A stretch of DNA of 6,980 bases from DATFPQ01 sp035264765 (lineage in GTDB: Bacteria; Actinomycetota; Actinomycetes; Actinomycetales; Angustibacteraceae), in NCBI GenBank assembly GCA_035264765.1, contig DATFPQ010000157.1:1-6980 (forward strand), in the 5' to 3' direction. The notes beneath the pieces were generated by a model. The model was given only the letters and a program-made list of their open reading frames with translations, was not told where the DNA came from and did not search any database. The translations under genes were made by a program, and so were the position numbers. How positions within the stretch are numbered: the stretch's first letter is position 1; the number at the start of each line of letters is the position of its first letter. This document shows, piece by piece, positions 1-4,406 of this stretch.

Positions 1-160
1 CACGGCGGTGCTGATGCACCCGTCGCTGCACGGCGTCAAGGTGGACCGGCGGTTGGACCACCGGGACCTGTCCGCGAGCGCCTCCCGGTTGCTGGGCGGG
101 CAACCGCTGCGCGAGGCGGCGGGGCGGCCGGGCCTGCTCGAGGCGTTCGGCCTGGCGTGA
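1..160 (+). CDS. 3' end of an unrecognised protein gene (partial)
   Basis: An open frame enters from the left edge (first full codon at base 2) and ends at a TGA at 158-160, giving the last 52 residues of a protein whose start lies outside the window. Third positions are almost all G or C, as expected for a real gene in this genome. The tail contains MHPSLHGVKVDRRLD and ends GLLEAFGLA. I do not recognise a family from this fragment and assign no function. It converges on the carbonic anhydrase gene, whose stop codon is 50 bases away. That it is coding is fairly sure; its identity is unknown. Confidence 0.6.
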   Translation, partial: TAVLMHPSLHGVKVDRRLDHRDLSASASRLLGGQPLREAAGRPGLLEAFGLA

Positions 161-210
161 CGCGCTTCGCGCGCTTCGGCCTGACGCGACCGGCTTGGGT
201 CCGCGACCAC
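161..210. terminator. Convergent intergenic hairpin, possible terminator
   Basis: This 50-base gap separates two convergent stop codons. Bases 185-191 (CGCGACC) can pair with 198-205 (GGTCCGCG) with one bulged base, around a six-base loop. There is no T-run on either strand, so intrinsic termination is only a weak guess. The gap also holds a 9-base tandem duplication (CGCGCTTCG at 161-169 and 170-178). The 9-mer TTCGGCCTG occurs twice (146-154 and 175-183), suggesting local duplication at the end of the upstream gene. Confidence 0.25.
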
Positions 211-708
211 TCAGCCGTCGAGCGTCACCTCGGACAGCTTCCCGGTGGCGACGTCGAACACGAACCCCCGCACCTCGTCGGTGTGCGGCACGAACGGGCT
301 GGCAGTGATCCGGCGGATCGAGCGCCGGACGTCCGCCTCGAGGTCGTCGAAGGCCTCCGCCGACCACGACGGCCGCACCCCGGTGTCCGCCTCCACCTGG
401 TCGCGGAACGCGGCGTCGGTGAAGGTGAGCATGCCGCAGTCGGTGTGGTGGATCAGGATCACCTCTCGGGTGCCCAGCAGCCGCTGGCTGATCGCCAGCG
501 AGCGGATCTGGTCGTCCGTGACGACGCCGCCGGCGTTGCGGATCACGTGCGCCTCGCCCTCGGCCAGGCCGAGGATCCGGTAGACGTCAAGCCGGGCGTC
601 CATGCATGCGATCACGGCCACCTGCTTGGACGGCGGCAACGGAAGCGGCCCGGAGAAGCCTTCGGCATAGCGGGCGTTGTTCGCCAGGTACTGGTCCGTG
701 GTGGACAT
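211..708 (-). CDS. canA: Beta-class carbonic anhydrase, CanA/Rv1284 type
   Basis: A 165-residue cytosolic zinc enzyme that interconverts CO2 and bicarbonate. The zinc ligands of the beta class are visible: Cys35 in ACMDARLD, and His88 and Cys91 in HHTDCGM. The Asp37/Arg39 dyad that gates the zinc is also present. The sequence resembles Mycobacterium tuberculosis Rv1284 (CanA) from memory over nearly its full length, including YLANN, GPLP-PPSK, GEAHVIRNAG, RSLAISQRLLGTRE and the closing RGFVFDVATGKL. Length and ligand numbering match that family (about 163 residues). The frame stays open upstream to about 1314, but homology begins at MSTTDQYLANN. The ATG at 706-708 has a purine-rich GGAGAGGG stretch some 8 bases upstream, so I place the start there. 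It is divergent from the dioxygenase gene. The likely role is bicarbonate supply and pH balance. Confidence 0.95.
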   Translation of the reverse strand: MSTTDQYLANNARYAEGFSGPLPLPPSKQVAVIACMDARLDVYRILGLAEGEAHVIRNAGGVVTDDQIRSLAISQRLLGTREVILIHHTDCGMLTFTDAAFRDQVEADTGVRPSWSAEAFDDLEADVRRSIRRITASPFVPHTDEVRGFVFDVATGKLSEVTLDG

Positions 709-940
709 GCGGCTCACCCTCTCCAGTGCGCAGAGGGGCGTCAAGGCCGGGCTCGTCGTAGGGCCTGATGCGCGTTCGTGGCAACGGCTGTCCTTCCGAG
801 GACGCTCGTTGCCACGATGAGGCCGACGCGCGCGTCGCACGTCCGCGCCGCAGGGGCTGCTCAGCGCGGGCACAGACAGCACACAGCGCGGCGCGCGAGC
901 ATGGCCTTTCTTCCCAAAGCGAAGCAGGAGGGGGCACCTC
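709..940. other. Divergent intergenic region, canA / dioxygenase
   Basis: These 232 bases should hold the promoters of two divergent genes. I see no convincing -35/-10 pair for either. The one clear structure is the hairpin at 776-817, listed separately. The right end contains the dioxygenase ribosome binding site (AGGAGGGGG, 926-934, six bases before the ATG at 941). Short frames through the gap show no ribosome binding site and no recognisable protein. Confidence 0.6.
776..817. repeat. Strong inverted repeat / hairpin
   Basis: Bases 776-786 (TCGTGGCAACG) are the exact reverse complement of 807-817 (CGTTGCCACGA), an 11-bp perfect stem. Inside it, GTCCT (790-794) pairs with AGGAC (799-803) around a TCCG tetraloop. 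The two stems are joined by a 3x3 internal loop that could form two G-U pairs. The 42-base element folds as almost one continuous rod on either strand. It lies about 68 bases upstream of the canA start and 124 bases upstream of the dioxygenase start. No T-run follows. It could be a leader structure, a small RNA element or a protein-binding palindrome; the sequence does not decide. Confidence 0.6.
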
Positions 941-1846
941 ATGAACGAGGAGATCCGGCGCAGCAGACAGCAGGTCAGCCGACGGCGAGCGCTCTCGCTC
1001 GGGGGCTCGGTCACGCTGGGGGGCCTACTCGCCGCCTGCAGCGACACGGGGGGCGGCGGCTCGGCAGCCGCGTCCAGCACCTCCTCATCCGGGTCCTCGT
1101 CGAGCCCCTCCTCCGCGAGCACCTCCTCATCCGCGACGTCGGCGAGCCCCGCGGCGTCGTCGCTCGTCGCCCTGCTGGACCGGGCGAACACCTGCACGAT
1201 GGCGAAGGAGGAGACCCAGGGGCCGTACTGGTTTGACGTCGACTCGATCCGCACCGACATCCGAGAGAACCGGCCGGGCACGACGCTTCGGTTGGCCGTA
1301 CGGGTGCATGACATGTCGGCATGCTCGGCCGGCGGGGCCCCGACGCCCGTACCGAACTCGGTCGTGGAGATCTGGCACTGCGACGCCGGTGGCGTCTACT
1401 CCGGCTTCGAGTCGGCGTCGACCGGTGGGACGGGCGGGCTGCCGCAGGGCGGCCAGGGGAACTCGGGCGAAACGTCGGACGGCTCGTACAGCCTGGGTGA
1501 CGACGAGGCCACCACCACGGACGACGGCACGTACCTGCGAGGTGCGCAGGTCGCCGACTCGCGCGGCATCGCTCAGTTCACCACCATCTACCCCGGCTGG
1601 TACCGCGGGCGTACGGCTCACATCCACCTGAAGGTCCACGTCGACAAGCGAACCGTTCTGACGAGCCAGCTCTACATGGACGAGGCCCTCAACGAGGCGG
1701 TCTACGCGACGTCCCCGTACGACGAGCGCACCGGCCGGGACACGACCAACGACACCGACAACATCTTCGACGAGTCGGGCCTTTTGACGGTGCAGAAGGA
1801 GAGCAACGGTTACCTCGGCGTGATCAATCTCGGCGTGAACGTCTGA
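941..1846 (+). CDS. Tat-exported lipoprotein intradiol ring-cleavage dioxygenase
   Basis: A 301-residue member of the intradiol (catechol/protocatechuate-type) non-haem Fe(III) dioxygenases, which cleave aromatic diols between the two hydroxyls. The N-terminus has a twin-arginine motif (SRRRALSLG, residues 13-21) and a lipobox LLAAC ending at Cys33, so the mature enzyme should be exported folded and lipid-anchored. Residues 34-75 are a Gly/Ser/Ala-rich tether. The catalytic domain has ETQGPYWF (91-98), VEIWHCDAGGVYSGF (142-156), YLRGAQ (198-203) and IYPGWYRGRTAHIHLKV (216-232). Predicted iron ligands are Tyr153, Tyr217 (or Tyr221), His227 and His229. A Gly-rich loop (161-197) separates the two ligand regions, as is common in exported members. 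The true substrate is unknown. The start is supported by AGGAGGGGG six bases upstream of the ATG. Confidence 0.93.
   Translation: MNEEIRRSRQQVSRRRALSLGGSVTLGGLLAACSDTGGGGSAAASSTSSSGSSSSPSSASTSSSATSASPAASSLVALLDRANTCTMAKEETQGPYWFDVDSIRTDIRENRPGTTLRLAVRVHDMSACSAGGAPTPVPNSVVEIWHCDAGGVYSGFESASTGGTGGLPQGGQGNSGETSDGSYSLGDDEATTTDDGTYLRGAQVADSRGIAQFTTIYPGWYRGRTAHIHLKVHVDKRTVLTSQLYMDEALNEAVYATSPYDERTGRDTTNDTDNIFDESGLLTVQKESNGYLGVINLGVNV
1076..1133 (+). repeat. Direct repeat inside the Ser-rich tether
   Basis: The 16-mer AGCACCTCCTCATCCG occurs exactly at 1076-1091 and again at 1118-1133. The period is 42 bases, which is 14 codons. The protein accordingly repeats STSSS about 14 residues apart within the serine-rich linker after the lipobox. 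In-frame slippage or duplication that lengthens the tether is the simple explanation. Confidence 0.75.
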
Positions 1847-1847
1847 G

Positions 1848-1866
1848 CCGGCGCAGCGCTAGCCGG
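1848..1866. repeat. Weak hairpin after the dioxygenase stop
   Basis: CCGGC (1848-1852) pairs with GCCGG (1862-1866) around a nine-base loop, two bases after the TGA. It has no T-run and only five pairs. It may slow transcription between the two genes, but it may equally be chance in GC-rich DNA. Confidence 0.2.
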
Positions 1867-1871
1867 GACCC

Positions 1872-1894
1872 GTACGCGTGCGTACCGTGGACGC
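1872..1894 (+). promoter_or_regulatory. Leaderless-type promoter with overlapping palindrome
   Basis: TACCGT at 1883-1888 fits the actinobacterial -10 consensus TANNNT and is followed by six bases and then the ATG at 1895. This is the spacing expected when transcription starts at the A of the start codon. No Shine-Dalgarno sequence precedes that ATG, which agrees with a leaderless mRNA. Overlapping the -10 is a perfect palindrome, GTACGC (1872-1877), GT, GCGTAC (1880-1885), placed where a bound repressor would block RNA polymerase. No good -35 is visible at 17 bases. Promoter and operator functions are inferred. Confidence 0.5.
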
Positions 1895-2725
1895 ATGGAG
1901 TTCGGAGTCGGTTACTTCGCCACGCACGACGCCATGGAGCCCGGGGCCCTCGCCGCCCTGGTGGAGGAGGCCGGGCAGGAGTCGCTGTTCTTCGCCGAGC
2001 ACACGCACATCCCCGCGGCCCGCACGACGCCGTACGAGGGCGGTGGTGAGCTGCCCCGGAAGTACTGGCACACCTACGACCTGTTCGTGGCGCTGACCGC
2101 GGCCGCCGTGGCCACCACCCGGCTGCGGATCGGCAGCGGCATCTGCCTGGTTCCCCAGCGCGACCCCATCATCACCGCCAAGGAGGTCGCCAGCATCGAT
2201 CGGCTGTCCGGTGGCCGGATGGAGTTCGGCGTGGGGGCCGGATGGAACCGGGAGGAGCTCGAGAACCACGGCACCGACCCGCGACGCCGGATGGCAGTGC
2301 TGCGCGAACGGGTCGAGGCCATGCAACAGATCTGGACCCAGGACGAGGCGACGTACCACGGCCAGCACGTCAACTTCGACCGGATCTGGTCGTGGCCGAA
2401 GCCGGCCCAGCGCCCGCACCCGCCCATCCTCGTGGGGGGCTACGGGCCGACGGTGCACGACCGGGTGCTGGCCTTCGGCGACGCGTGGTTCCCGAACCAC
2501 GGGGCCGAGGACCTGCTCGACCGGGCCCGCGAGCTCCGCGCACGGGCCGAGCGTCGCATCGATCTGATGGCCCTGAGCGTGCCGGCCGACCCCCGGGTCC
2601 TCGAGCAGTATGAGCAGGCGGGCTTCCAACGGGTGGTCCACTGGCTGCCGTCCTACCCGCGCGGCCCGGTCGAGAGGGCGCTCGACGAGTGGGAGTCCGC
2701 GATCGCCGAGCTGCACGGCGAGTAA
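1895..2725 (+). CDS. LLM-class (probably F420-dependent) oxidoreductase
   Basis: A 276-residue protein of the bacterial luciferase-like monooxygenase superfamily, in the branch annotated as F420-dependent LLM-class oxidoreductases. Family landmarks are MEFGVGYF at the N-terminus (beta strand 1), FFAEHTHIP (32-40), TTRLRIGSGICLVPQRDP (74-91), the long helix ending IDRLSGGRMEFGVGAGWNREEL (101-122), and PILVGGYGPTVHDRVLAFGDAWFP (177-200). GVGAGWN and ILVGG are typical of the flavin-phosphate-binding parts of the TIM barrel. The C-terminal half is short, consistent with the roughly 280-residue members. Cofactor (F420 or FMN) and substrate cannot be read from sequence; the F420 call rests on family resemblance and the actinobacterial setting. 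It starts 48 bases after the dioxygenase, apparently from its own leaderless promoter, and converges on the next gene. Confidence 0.88.
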   Translation: MEFGVGYFATHDAMEPGALAALVEEAGQESLFFAEHTHIPAARTTPYEGGGELPRKYWHTYDLFVALTAAAVATTRLRIGSGICLVPQRDPIITAKEVASIDRLSGGRMEFGVGAGWNREELENHGTDPRRRMAVLRERVEAMQQIWTQDEATYHGQHVNFDRIWSWPKPAQRPHPPILVGGYGPTVHDRVLAFGDAWFPNHGAEDLLDRARELRARAERRIDLMALSVPADPRVLEQYEQAGFQRVVHWLPSYPRGPVERALDEWESAIAELHGE

Positions 2726-2754
2726 GCGCCTGTCCGACGGGTCCGAGGGATTCC
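2726..2754. other. Short convergent gap without a clear terminator
   Basis: Two stop codons face each other across 29 bases. The best pairing is CGGGT (2738-2742) with ACCCG (2757-2761), five pairs that run into the downstream gene's stop codon, with no T-run. Transcripts of the two genes may overlap at their 3' ends. Confidence 0.3.
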
Positions 2755-3876
2755 TTACCCGCTCTCGACGGACGCCTGGACGACCGGCCGGGGCCGGTCG
2801 ACCCGCGTCGACAGGTTCACGGCCGCACCGTTGGAGCGCTCGATGCCCTCGATCGCCTCCAGCACGTGCACGGCGAGCTGCGCGCTGGCCCGGTGCGGCG
2901 CGCCGCCCAGCGCGGCCACCAGGTCGGCGACACCGGGACCGCGCAGGTACTGGTCCGGCGAGCCCGGCTCGGCTGAGGGCGCGAACACGGGCGGCAGCAC
3001 TCGCCAGTGGTCGTTCTCGCGCCGCTTGACCGACACGTCGCCGTCGAAGGTGTTCGGGTCAGGCACTGAGAGGGTGCCCTCGGTGCCGTAGACCTCCAGC
3101 CACGGCAGGTGGTGGTCCCACACGTCGAAGCTGGCGAGCAAGGTGCCGACGACCCCCGACTCGAACTCCAGCACCGCCGACGCGTGGGTGGGCGTGCTGA
3201 CGGTCACCGACTCGACCCGGCGGTCCGGGCTCGTCACGGTCACGGACGGTGAGCCGATCCGGCTGCGCGCGGACACCGAGACGAGCGGCCCGAGCAGGTT
3301 CACCATGGCGGTCAAGTAGTAGGGGCCCATGTCCGCGACCGGACCGCCGCCGGGCTGGAAGTAGAACGTCGGGTCCGGGTGCCAGGTCTCGACCTTGCCG
3401 CTCGTGATGAAGCCGGCGACGCCGATCGGCTCACCAATCAGGCCGTCGTCCACTGCTCGGCGGGCGGTCTGCTGGGCACTGCCGAGGAAGGTGTCCGGGG
3501 CCGACGCCAGCAGCAGTCCGGCCGCCTCCGCCTTTGCCGCCAGCCGCTGGGCCTCCGGCAGCGCGGTGGTGATCGGCTTCTCCACGTACACGTGCTTCCC
3601 GGCGTCCAGTGCCGCCTCCGTCGTCTCGGCGTGGGCGAGGGGCGTGGTGAGGTTGAGGACGACGTCGACCTCGGGTGCGGCCACGAGCTCGGGCACCGAG
3701 GCGAAGACCCCGATGCCGTGCTCGGCGGCCGCGGCCCGCGCCCGCTCGGGACTGCGGGTGGCACACCCGACGACCTGCAGCGACGGGTACCGCGACATGC
3801 CCTTGAGATAGCGGCCGAGGATGTTGCCCGCGCCGATGATGCCGATGCCCACGTGCCGTGCAGGTGCCTGAACCAT
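2755..3876 (-). CDS. Gfo/Idh/MocA-family NAD(P)-dependent oxidoreductase
   Basis: A 373-residue cytosolic dehydrogenase of the glucose-fructose oxidoreductase / inositol dehydrogenase family, which usually oxidises or reduces sugars, inositols or their derivatives. The N-terminal Rossmann fold shows VGIGIIGAGNILG (9-21) for dinucleotide binding, then LNLTTPLAHAETTEAAL (75-90) and the family signature VYVEKPI (96-102) with catalytic Lys100. The C-terminal domain has GGGPVADMGPYYL (176-188), where Asp182 fits the usual catalytic Asp and Tyr186 sits where many members have His. The frame extends to a GTG at 3880-3882, but AAGGAG on the minus strand (3887-3882) would lie only on top of that codon. 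It is five bases before the ATG at 3874-3876, so I use the ATG. Substrate is unknown; no transporter or sugar-pathway gene is adjacent. Confidence 0.92.
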   Translation of the reverse strand: MVQAPARHVGIGIIGAGNILGRYLKGMSRYPSLQVVGCATRSPERARAAAAEHGIGVFASVPELVAAPEVDVVLNLTTPLAHAETTEAALDAGKHVYVEKPITTALPEAQRLAAKAEAAGLLLASAPDTFLGSAQQTARRAVDDGLIGEPIGVAGFITSGKVETWHPDPTFYFQPGGGPVADMGPYYLTAMVNLLGPLVSVSARSRIGSPSVTVTSPDRRVESVTVSTPTHASAVLEFESGVVGTLLASFDVWDHHLPWLEVYGTEGTLSVPDPNTFDGDVSVKRRENDHWRVLPPVFAPSAEPGSPDQYLRGPGVADLVAALGGAPHRASAQLAVHVLEAIEGIERSNGAAVNLSTRVDRPRPVVQASVESG

Positions 3877-3881
3877 TGACA

Positions 3882-3887
3882 CTCCTT
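3882..3887 (-). promoter_or_regulatory. Ribosome binding site deciding the start of the Gfo/Idh/MocA gene
   Basis: The minus strand reads AAGGAG, then five bases (TGTCA), then ATG. The in-frame GTG two codons earlier overlaps this site and is therefore unlikely to be the start. Confidence 0.7.
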
Positions 3888-3896
3888 AGCACACAA

Positions 3897-3915
3897 GGCC
3901 CGGACGTGACGGGCC
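3897..3915. repeat. Hairpin in the leader of the Gfo/Idh/MocA gene
   Basis: GGCCCG (3897-3902) and CGGGCC (3910-3915) form a perfect six-pair GC stem around a seven-base loop. On the minus strand it lies about nine bases before the ribosome binding site. It could act on translation or as an operator palindrome. It may also be chance. Confidence 0.4.
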
Positions 3916-3927
3916 GGAAGGAGATCG

Positions 3928-3962
3928 GCCGGTCGGTCGGCGTTTCCGCTCGCCGAACCGGC
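3928..3962. repeat. Long imperfect hairpin in a divergent intergenic region
   Basis: GCCGGT (3928-3933) plus TCGGCG (3937-3942) pair with CGCCGA (3951-3956) plus ACCGGC (3957-3962). That is twelve pairs with one three-base bulge and an eight-base loop. It ends directly before TACTGT, a possible -10 for the small downstream gene, so it could be an operator for that promoter. Confidence 0.4.
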
Positions 3963-3963
3963 G

Positions 3964-3969
3964 TACTGT
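3964..3969 (+). promoter_or_regulatory. Possible -10 element for the small Lys-rich gene
   Basis: TACTGT fits TANNNT and lies 43 bases before the ATG at 4013. No standard -35 is seen at the right distance, so the call is tentative. Confidence 0.3.
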
Positions 3970-4012
3970 CGAGGCGTCGAGGCCATCCAGGCTTCCACGA
4001 GGGAGCAACCTC

Positions 4013-4156
4013 ATGGCGGACAAGTCCCCGCGCCAGTCCATGTCGCAGAAGTCCGGAAAGTCGCTGAAGGAGAAGCGGGCCGACAAGCACGCGAAGGCGG
4101 ACGCGAAGAACAAGAGCGCCTCGTCGTCCGTCGTGCCGCCGACCAAGCACGGTTGA
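4013..4156 (+). CDS. Small lysine-rich protein, 47 residues, unknown function
   Basis: The ATG at 4013 follows GGGAG (4001-4005) by seven bases, a good ribosome binding site, and the frame closes with TGA at 4154-4156. The 47-residue product begins MADKSPRQSMSQKSGKSLKE and contains ten lysines (residues 4, 13, 16, 19, 21, 25, 28, 32, 34, 45), a basic and probably helical middle (12-34), a Ser-rich patch and a PPTKHG tail. There is no cysteine, signal peptide or membrane segment. From memory it resembles short proteins starting MADKSPR and containing KSGKSLKEKRA that recur in actinobacterial genomes as hypotheticals; I know no established function. The charge suggests contact with nucleic acid or an acidic partner, but that is inference. 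It stands alone between a divergent dehydrogenase and a convergent AAA+ ATPase. Confidence 0.8.
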   Translation: MADKSPRQSMSQKSGKSLKEKRADKHAKADAKNKSASSSVVPPTKHG

Positions 4157-4185
4157 CTCGTCCCCGTCACCGTCGAACCGACGTC

Positions 4186-4234
4186 CTCCCCGCGCACGCC
4201 GTTGCTCACGAGCACTGCCGGCGACGGCGGGGAG
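4186..4234 (+). terminator. Three-tier hairpin, possible terminator of the small gene
   Basis: CTCCCCGC (4186-4193) pairs perfectly with GCGGGGAG (4227-4234). Inside it CGCCG (4197-4201) pairs with CGGCG (4219-4223), and at the tip TGCT (4203-4206) pairs with AGCA (4211-4214) around CACG. Seventeen pairs span 49 bases, starting 30 bases after the small gene's stop. A factor-independent terminator would normally carry a T-run, which is missing. It may be a terminator of the T-less kind, an mRNA-stabilising end or part of a structured RNA. Confidence 0.45.
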
Positions 4235-4285
4235 ACAGCCCGGTAGTGGCGCTGCTCGTGAGTACCCGCGTTGCTCGTGAGTACC
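4203..4285. repeat. Three copies of TGCTCGTGAGYA
   Basis: TGCTCGTGAGTACC occurs exactly at 4253-4266 and 4272-4285, a 19-base period. A third copy lies inverted at 4203-4214 and reads TGCTCGTGAGCA on the minus strand, 11 of 12 matching. Near-two-turn spacing of the direct pair would suit a protein-binding site. No gene start is close, so regulation of a neighbour is not obvious. Confidence 0.6.
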
Positions 4286-4406
4286 TACGCCAACGCATGC
4301 CGAACGTCGACTCATCGACAACATGTCCATCGGTGCCAGCCCGTTCCGGCAATGCTGAGCGGCTAGGTCGCAGTGAGGCGGAAGCTCGGGCCAGGGCGAG
4401 CAGGCG

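Larger units (their letters stand above)
4157..4406. other. Convergent intergenic region rich in secondary structure
   Basis: These 250 bases contain no convincing gene on either strand. They hold a three-part hairpin (4186-4234), three copies of a 12-base motif (4203-4285), a six-pair stem GCGTTG/CAACGC (4268-4273 with 4291-4296), and a small GTCGA-CTCA-TCGAC hairpin (4306-4319). On the minus strand the last one is about 88 bases past the ATPase stop codon and could help to end that transcript. No T-run is present. Confidence 0.5.

Noticed and set aside
739..744. TTGACG on the minus strand as a -35 for the carbonic anhydrase gene
   Set aside because: No -10-like hexamer lies 16-18 bases downstream; that position is the ribosome binding region.
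709..1314. Upstream extension of the carbonic anhydrase frame (about 200 extra residues)
   Set aside because: It runs antisense through the dioxygenase coding region, has low-complexity content mirroring the Ser-rich tether, and family homology begins only at the ATG at 706-708 with a ribosome binding site.
1859..2716. A 285-residue open frame on the minus strand
   Set aside because: It is opposite the LLM oxidoreductase, is rich in Gly/Pro/Arg typical of antisense frames, and has no recognisable motif.
3877..3882. GTG start two codons before the chosen ATG of the Gfo/Idh/MocA gene
   Set aside because: The ribosome binding site AAGGAG overlaps this codon and is correctly spaced only for the ATG at 3874-3876.
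4253..4285. A CRISPR-like array
   Set aside because: Only two direct copies with a five-base gap; there are no regular spacers and no cas genes.
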